Of a stretch of 64,000 nucleotides of DNA, positions 58,002 through 64,000 are shown one piece after another. Made by a program: the position numbers and the translations under genes. The notes under the pieces are model-generated. The model was not told the DNA's origin. It ran no database searches and was given only the letters and a program-made list of their open reading frames with translations. Numbering within the stretch: the first letter of the stretch is position 1; each line of letters starts with the position of its first letter. This DNA is from Lepus europaeus (taxonomy: Eukaryota; Chordata; Mammalia; Lagomorpha; Leporidae), in the NCBI RefSeq assembly GCF_033115175.1, contig NC_084834.1, positions 7,475,294-7,539,293 of the forward strand, read 5' to 3'.

Positions 58002-58337
58002 TTTTTTTTTTTTTTTTTTTTGACAGGCGGAGTTAGACAGTGAGAGAGAGACACAGAGAGAAAGGTCTTCCTTTGCCGTTGCTTCACTCCCCAAATGGCC
58101 GCTGCAGCCGGCGCATCGTGCTGATCTGAAGCCAGGAGCCAGGTGCTTTTTCCTGGTCTCCCATGCGGGTGCAGGGCCCAAGCACTTGGGCCATCCTCCA
58201 CTGCCTTCCCGGGTCACAGCAGAGAGCTGACCTGGAAGAGGAGCAACCAGGACAGAACCAGCGCCCCAACCAGGACTAGAACCCCGGGGTGCCAGCACCG
58301 CAGGCGGAGGACTAGTCAAGTGAGCCGCAGCGCCGGC
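58002..58337 (-). repeat. C-repeat SINE, young copy
   Basis: T20 run, GACAGGCGGAGTTAGACAGTGAGAG to GAGCCGCAGCGCCGGC. A perfect 15-base duplication, TGGCAAACTCACTTT, flanks it (57987-58001 and 58338-58352). Confidence 0.97.
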
Positions 58338-58352
58338 TGGCAAACTCACTTT

Positions 58353-59412
58353 AAAGACGCACAGACCAAGGTTTAAATCTCTGCTCCAGCCTTTCCTTAT
58401 TATAAGACTGTAGTACTCAGAGATTCTGTGCTGCTGCCGAACACCTGACATGGGCCACTTTCCAAGGAAGGCTCACTTTGGCTCTTAGCTTTGAAGGCCC
58501 AGAGTCAAAGATCAGGTGGAGTGGTACAGCGGAGGGATCACGCCCAGCCAGGAGCAGAGAGAGGCTGGGCCCAACTCAGCTTTACAAGCAACCCCTTTGT
58601 AAGAGCCCATTCTGAGGGAATGCCCCCAGGTAACCTAAGGACCGTCCACAAGGCCCATCTCCTGCACACCATAATTGGAAAAGTTTCCAAGTTCTTAGTA
58701 TCAGCAACTTATGACTTTGGGACTTAACATGAGGTTCAAACCAGAACAAAGACACTGGACAAATTACTTCATTTCTGGGCCTTGCTGGTCTCCCTGGAAA
58801 ATGAGGGTTAAAAAAAAAAAAGACCTTTGCTGGACTGAATAAGAGACAGTTGTATGCAAAACACGTGACTCAGTGCCTAGAACAGCTTTAAATAAGGCTA
58901 GCTGTATCACTTGAAAGCACCTATATTCCCTCAGACCCATAAGTTTACTAGATACGGTTTTTCAGGAAAGCAAAAAATCGACAACGTGTATGGGTCAAAA
59001 AACTCAATGCTGCTCAGTTTACTCGCTCCTGCTGCCCATCTTACTAATTCTGCATTGCCTGGAAGTAGGAAGCACTTCCCAACTGATTAATGATACTATC
59101 ACACCAGATGGTGAAGAGACATGAAATAGAATCTCCCTAACACGTTTATGAAATAAGTGTAAAAATTCCCGATTTTTATTTTATTACCCAAAGTATAACA
59201 AATCAATCCGCGGTGTTTCAAAAGCAGCTGACTGCTCATTACAGTGTAACACAGATATCGCGGTGAAAATAACAATTCTGCCATTCATATTTGCATGTAA
59301 GTGAAAGACAAACTTATCTCAGATGTAACATGTTCTTCAACTTTGTCCTCATCAAGCACAAAATTATTTCTTCAATTTTGAAAACCTTCCCATCTTTCCT
59401 TTTCTAAAAAAA
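58353..59412. other. No gene or repeat recognised
   Basis: About 1 kb. An A11 run at 58809-58820 is the only low-complexity feature. Confidence 0.35.
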
Positions 59413-59717
59413 AATACTTATTATTTTAATATTTGAAAGGCAGAGTCACAGAGAGAAATCTTTCGCCTTCTGGTTCACTCCCAAATGCATGCAACAGCCA
59501 GAGCTGGACAGGTTGAAGCCAGGAGCCTGGCATTCCATCTGGGTCTCTTACATGGGTGGCAAGGGCCGGAGCACTCAGGCTGTCTTCCCATGCTCTCCCA
59601 AGCGCATTAGCAGGCAGCTGGATCAGAAGCAAAGCATACAGGACTCAAACCAGGGTTCACATGGAATGCCAGCATTGCAGGCACAGCTTAAGCTGCTGTG
59701 TTGCAATACTGACACCC
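59413..59717 (-). repeat. C-repeat SINE, older copy
   Basis: TTTAATATTTGAAAGGCAGAGTCACAG, TTACATGGGTGGCAAGGGCCGGAGCACTCAGG and GCGCATTAGCAGGCAGCTGG, ending GCTGTGTTGCAATACTGACACCCC. Confidence 0.88.
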
Positions 59718-59986
59718 CCCACCCCATATTTTAGTTTATCTAAGTGTTCTATCATTTCTGCCTTATATCCAGAGTAAGAGCAAACTGAGTGAGAAACTTC
59801 TGAGTCTCACAGACACTGGAAGATATTGAATCGTCTCCAGAAATCCTCTTCTCATAGCTTTCCATTCTGGGTTCTTGATGCAGGAGTCTGGGTAAGTGTG
59901 TGAGGTTTGAAGTGTTTATTGCAACTTTCAGATCTTTTGAAATTCACCCATCACAAATGCTTTGATTGTTTAAATATATACTCGTC

Positions 59987-60310
59987 AGAGCCGGCGCTGT
60001 GGCGTAGTGGGTAAAGCCATCTGCAGTGCCAGCATTCCATGTGGGCACCAGTTTGAGTCCTGGCTGCTCCACTTCTGATCCAGCTCTCTGCTATGGCCTA
60101 GGAAAGCAGTAGAAGTTGGCCCAAGTTCTTGGGTCCCTGCACCTGCATAGGAGACCTGGAAGAAGCTCCTGGCTCCTGTCTCCTGGCTTCAGATTGGCAT
60201 AGCTCCAGCCATTGCAGCTATCTGGGGAGTGAACCAGCATATGGAAGACTTCTCTCTCTGCAACTCTGCCTTTCAAATGAATAAATATTTTAAAATAATA
60301 ATAATAATAA
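59987..60310 (+). repeat. C-repeat SINE
   Basis: AGAGCCGGCGCTGTGGCGTAGTGGG head to ATGAATAAATATTTTAAAATAATAATAATAATAA. AATATATACTCGTC before and AAATATACTTGTC after form a near-perfect duplication. GCTCCTGTCTCCTG carries a small internal duplication. Confidence 0.93.
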
Positions 60311-60344
60311 AATAAATATACTTGTCCCCTGGATTTTATTATAA

Positions 60345-60381
60345 ATGTATATATATATGTATATATATATATGTATATATG
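60345..60381. repeat. (TA)n microsatellite
   Basis: TATATATATATGTATATATATATATGTATATAT, about 35 bases. Confidence 0.95.
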
Positions 60382-62279
60382 CTTTTTTAAAGAAACAGCA
60401 ACTATCAAACAGCCATAAACAATGAGACAGTGCATCTCTTCATAACCGTTGCTTGTATGTCTCCTACAAAAGTAGCTGTTCTTACTCAAAACAGTTTTCC
60501 ATTTTATGAAGTGCAAAGGACAGTTAATAACAGGAGGAAGATGATGGAGCTGAATCGCAGTTTGAATGAGCTGGGCTGCATTCAGTCCACGGGCTGTGAC
60601 AGCAGCGGCACAGAACAAACTTCTCCCCCATCAGTGGGAGCCCACGCTAGAGTGCATGGGTCGCTCTCATGTCCACTCAGAGCAGAAAAGACAAACAGCA
60701 AAAAATGTTTGCTCAGATAAGAGGAGGATTCCATCAGGGAAAATAAGAAGGAAAGATAGCAGAGAGAGGAGAGAGAGAGACTTAAAGAAGGGATACTGTT
60801 CCCAATAAGTAAATACCTTATTTTGTGTTACAATAGTCAGGAAAACAGTGTACTGTTTGTTACTCTTCCAACTATCAGCATTTTCACTGATTAACTGCTT
60901 AGGCACTTCATTTCTCCTTGGTCTGATTCGGAAAGAAAGACGAAGGCTAGGACACTCTACCCTAAGAAAACCTTTATATCTCAGATGCTCACAACAGTGA
61001 TAAGTTCAGAACGCAAGCTCTGCACTTATCCACCACATAAAAGGATCATTGTCTAATGACTGGAAAATGGGAGTTTTTCAAAGAATAAAACCAGCTGTCC
61101 ATCATGTGTGCTACCTGTAAGTAGCGAAAGAATAAAGTTCACAGGTAATACCAAAAGCTGATTTTATTCTCTCAAGCTCAATCTATTATCTGACGAGCTC
61201 ACCAGAAAGTAGATCAACTAGGTTAAGATTTAACTTTTTGTCTTTCAGCCCTAAGTCCCTTCGGAAATGATATAAAAGTACAAAGAAAAATACCAGACTT
61301 GCAGGAAATAAAAGCTTGGAAAGGAAAATGTGGGAAGACAAGTGAGTGAGGCTTTTCCTACCCGGCCCAGAGATGACTCCCTGTGCCCAAGCTGTACACC
61401 CCATGGGACTCCACGTTCCACACGACTGTGCTTGAGTCGTTACTCTTCCGGACACTGACTCGTCTCCCAGAAATCACACATGCCCACCCATGCCATCCTC
61501 CAAACAAGAAATACCTTCAGTTACTCCATCCTCTCGCTTCTTGCCTACTGGACAAAGCTTACAGAAGAGTGGGGCTCGGGCTGTTTAAAAACATTGTTGA
61601 CATCAATAAGTCATGGGAACATTGGGGTACACTAGGGAATTAGAAGGGGGACCGGACTTCAGAGGCTGGGGCAAGGCGATATTAAAGGGGCTACCGCCTG
61701 ACAATACTAAGTAGGATGAAGGGGCCTGGTTCTACATGCACCACTGCCCACCGTGTCCACAGGCACACCTTTCCACACCCGAAGGGACCAGGTGACATCG
61801 AGGAACACGACAGTTTCCTAGATCTCATAACATTACTCAAGTAGAAAATGCTAAGAGTGACTATTTTCTCAATCTGTCCAAGGGTAGTATGCAGGTAATA
61901 CTATTCTCATTGCATAGAGGAGAAATTAATTCATTTCATTATTCAGTGCCTTAGTGTTAAGTAATGACAAGCAACAAAACGGGCCAAATCCCAGTAACCG
62001 CTTGTTTTTGTAAAAGAAGGTTTGTTGCAACACAGCCATGCTCATACGCTGACGTGTGGAATATGGACACTTTGAAGCTATGACAGAGCTAAGTAGATAA
62101 AGACACATCATTGCCAGGAAATGTACAAAACCTCTGTAAGAATAAACAAGAAACTGGTAGTTTTGCATGCTCCCAAGGAGGAAAACTAAAGGGTAGAAAA
62201 GAGAACTCCCAACGCAAATCTTTTTGTACTTTTTTGAACTTGAGCTATGTAATGTATAAATGATTTAAAAATTAATTTA
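60382..62279. other. No gene or repeat recognised
   Basis: 1.9 kb. A 96-codon + frame (60430-60720) has no recognisable domain. GA-rich run near 60755-60780. Confidence 0.35.
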
Positions 62280-62605
62280 GGCTGGCGCTGTGGCTCAACA
62301 GGCTAATCCTCTGCCTTGCGGTGCTGGCACACCGGGTTCTAGTCCCGGTTGGGGCACCGGATTCTGTCCCGGTTGCCCCTCTTCCAGGCCAGCTCTCTGC
62401 TATGGCCTGGGAGTACAGTGGAGGATGGCCCAAGTGCTTGGGCCTTACAACCCATGGGAGACCAGGATAAGCACCTGGCTCCTGCCTTGGGATCAGCACG
62501 GTGCACTGGCCGCAGCTGCCATTGGAGGGTGAACCAACTGCAAAGGAAGACCTTTCTCTCTGTCTCTCTCTCTCTCTCACTCTGCCTGTCAAAAATAAAA
62601 AAAAA
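62280..62605 (+). repeat. C-repeat SINE, young copy
   Basis: GGCTGGCGCTGTGGCTCAACAGG head to CTGCCTGTCAAAAATAAAAAAA. AAAAATTAATTTA flanks it (62267-62279 and 62606-62618). Confidence 0.95.
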
Positions 62606-62618
62606 AAAAATTAATTTA

Positions 62619-63465
62619 AATTTCTAAAATTTTAAAAAGGAAAATGTGCTGTATAATTTGTAAGGAGTACATCTAATTCAGTAGCATTATAAAAATAACT
62701 AAAGGAAAGAAAAATACAAAAGCATTGGATTAACCCCCAAAGTATCCATTGACATTTCTCTCTGAAATTCAAACCCTTCTAATGGAAAAGAAATCCCACA
62801 TGTGTTGTTAAATACTCCTATAACCTTTTATCCCCTTAGAATTTGCCACTTACTTCCTCTTATAATTCTCTTCAAAACTTTGGCAGTCCTAAGTCTATTT
62901 TTATATGATTTATCTTTGCTTTGACCACCCATAGTTTTCACTTAAAATTCAGTAATTTACAAAATTCTTAACAGCTTACAGAAAGCAAAACACACAAGCA
63001 AATTTGATAAGAATTAACGAACACTTTCAAGTTTTCAGAAATGTTATTTCAATATGAAAGTGATTCACAGAATATGATAAATGCTGAGTGACAGAAGGCC
63101 AATGACGAACTCTTAACATGCAGACTGAATTGGCCAGAGTAAGCTATGCTCTGCTTACCCGGAGAAGGACTATTTCCATGTTGTGGATGCCACTTCAATC
63201 CACGTGGTCCACGAGGGGAAAGGAAGAGGACTGGGAGTGAGAGACTTTTGCTAACCGGACCTGACTGCACCCATCACTGCCACCAGTATTCCTGCACCAG
63301 AGCCGATGACATGATGTGCTACCTACATGCTCAGAAAAGAACTGGGCATTACATCTCCCAGGGTGCTCAGCATAAAAATAAAACTACAGGTGAACACACA
63401 GCCACACAGCATTGTCTTGCACACGCTGAAGAATCAAGAAAACATTCTGTTTATAACAAGTATAT
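62619..63465. other. No gene or repeat recognised
   Basis: About 850 bases. The only notable frame (63146-63472) has no domain. Confidence 0.35.
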
Positions 63466-63779
63466 TTTTTAAAAAGATTTATTAATTTATTTAAAAAGAG
63501 AAGAAGAGAGAGAGAGATCGTCCATCGGCTGGTTCACTTCCCCGATGGCCACATGACCAGGGTTGGTCCAGACACAAGCCAAGAACCAGGAGCCAAGCTT
63601 CTTCAAGTTCTCCCCTGTGGGTGCAGGGGTCCAAGCACTTGGGCCATCCTCACGTGCCTTCCCAGGCATATTAACAGGGAACTGGGTTGGAAGTGGAGCA
63701 GCTGGGACTCGAACCAGTGCCCATATGGGATGCTGGCACCACACCAGCAGCTTAACCTGCTATGCCACAATGCCAGCCC
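63466..63779 (-). repeat. C-repeat SINE
   Basis: TTTTTTAAAAAGATTTATTAATTTATTT to CTATGCCACAATGCCAGCCC, with the CGTGCCTTCCCAGGCATATTAACAGGGAACTGG block. Confidence 0.9.
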
Positions 63780-64000
63780 AAATACATTTCAATAATGATT
63801 TTACTCAATGCTGCCTAATTCAAAAGAGTCTTCTGCATACCATTACAAACTTTCTGGCATTCCATGTCAAGAAGTCATTTTAACATATCTTTTGCTAAAT
63901 ATATTTTTTTCTAAAGAAACATTATGCTAAGCTTACTCACAAAGGTTCTCAAAATCCCAGATTCTTCTGCCTATCTTCTTACGTTCACAGTGGTCAAGCA
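63780..64000. other. No feature recognised at window end
   Basis: 220 AT-rich bases. Nothing recognised. Confidence 0.35.

Noticed and set aside
60430-60720. 96-codon + frame with several Ser/Gly-rich stretches
   Set aside because: No known family, poor start context and no sign of expression in the sequence. Retained only as an unannotated stretch.

Overview
The window looks like mammalian nuclear DNA from a lagomorph, most likely rabbit (Oryctolagus cuniculus). The main evidence is about forty copies of the lagomorph C-repeat, a tRNA-derived SINE with a polymerase III box B-like GGTTCTAGTCCCGG motif, a TCTC-rich tail and an A-rich end. Several L1 3' ends also share one lineage-specific 3'UTR with a G-rich tract. 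There are no bacterial features, CRISPR arrays, rRNA genes or functional tRNA genes.

I can support one protein-coding gene, on the + strand and split by a 26.6 kb intron. Coding exon 1 (30121-30232) encodes a short N-terminus, one transmembrane helix and TNPDEQNE. Coding exon 2 (56847-56944) encodes a charged Lys/Arg/Glu tail. Spliced in phase 1 they give a 69-residue protein that I recognise as SMIM31, small integral membrane protein 31. A polyadenylation signal lies at 57416. A TATA box at 7212 followed by a splice donor at 7573 could be its promoter and 5'UTR exon, but this is speculative.

Layout: 1-900, C-repeats. 0.9-5.3 kb, an older L1 5' region interrupted by a 5'-inverted L1. 5.0-7.0 kb, C-repeats. 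7.0-8.5 kb, apparently unique sequence with the TATA/donor candidate. 8.5-13 kb, two antisense L1 remnants with C-repeats. 13-16.5 kb, MIR, an L2-like repeat and a hAT element. 16.5-19.4 kb, an antisense MaLR LTR and two antisense L1 3' ends, each L1 with clear target-site duplications. 19.7-22.9 kb, C-repeats, a microsatellite and a stretch with two open frames that could be spliced. 22.9-24.8 kb, a chimeric insertion of antisense PABPC1 retro-sequence joined to a sense L1 3' end inside one target-site duplication. 25-29 kb, L1, C-repeats, MIR, L2, MER2 and a possible unidentified processed pseudogene. 30.1-56.9 kb, the SMIM31 coding interval, whose intron holds many C-repeats, a probable solo LTR, L2, MIR, MER5A and a mariner-like element with an 80-bp tandem repeat. 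57-64 kb, 3'UTR and flank with more C-repeats.

Transposons explain most of the mass and almost all open reading frames. The most interesting items are the small split gene, the PABPC1/L1 chimera, the twin-primed L1, a duplicated L1 3'UTR within one target-site duplication, and two places where successive C-repeats used the same target site.
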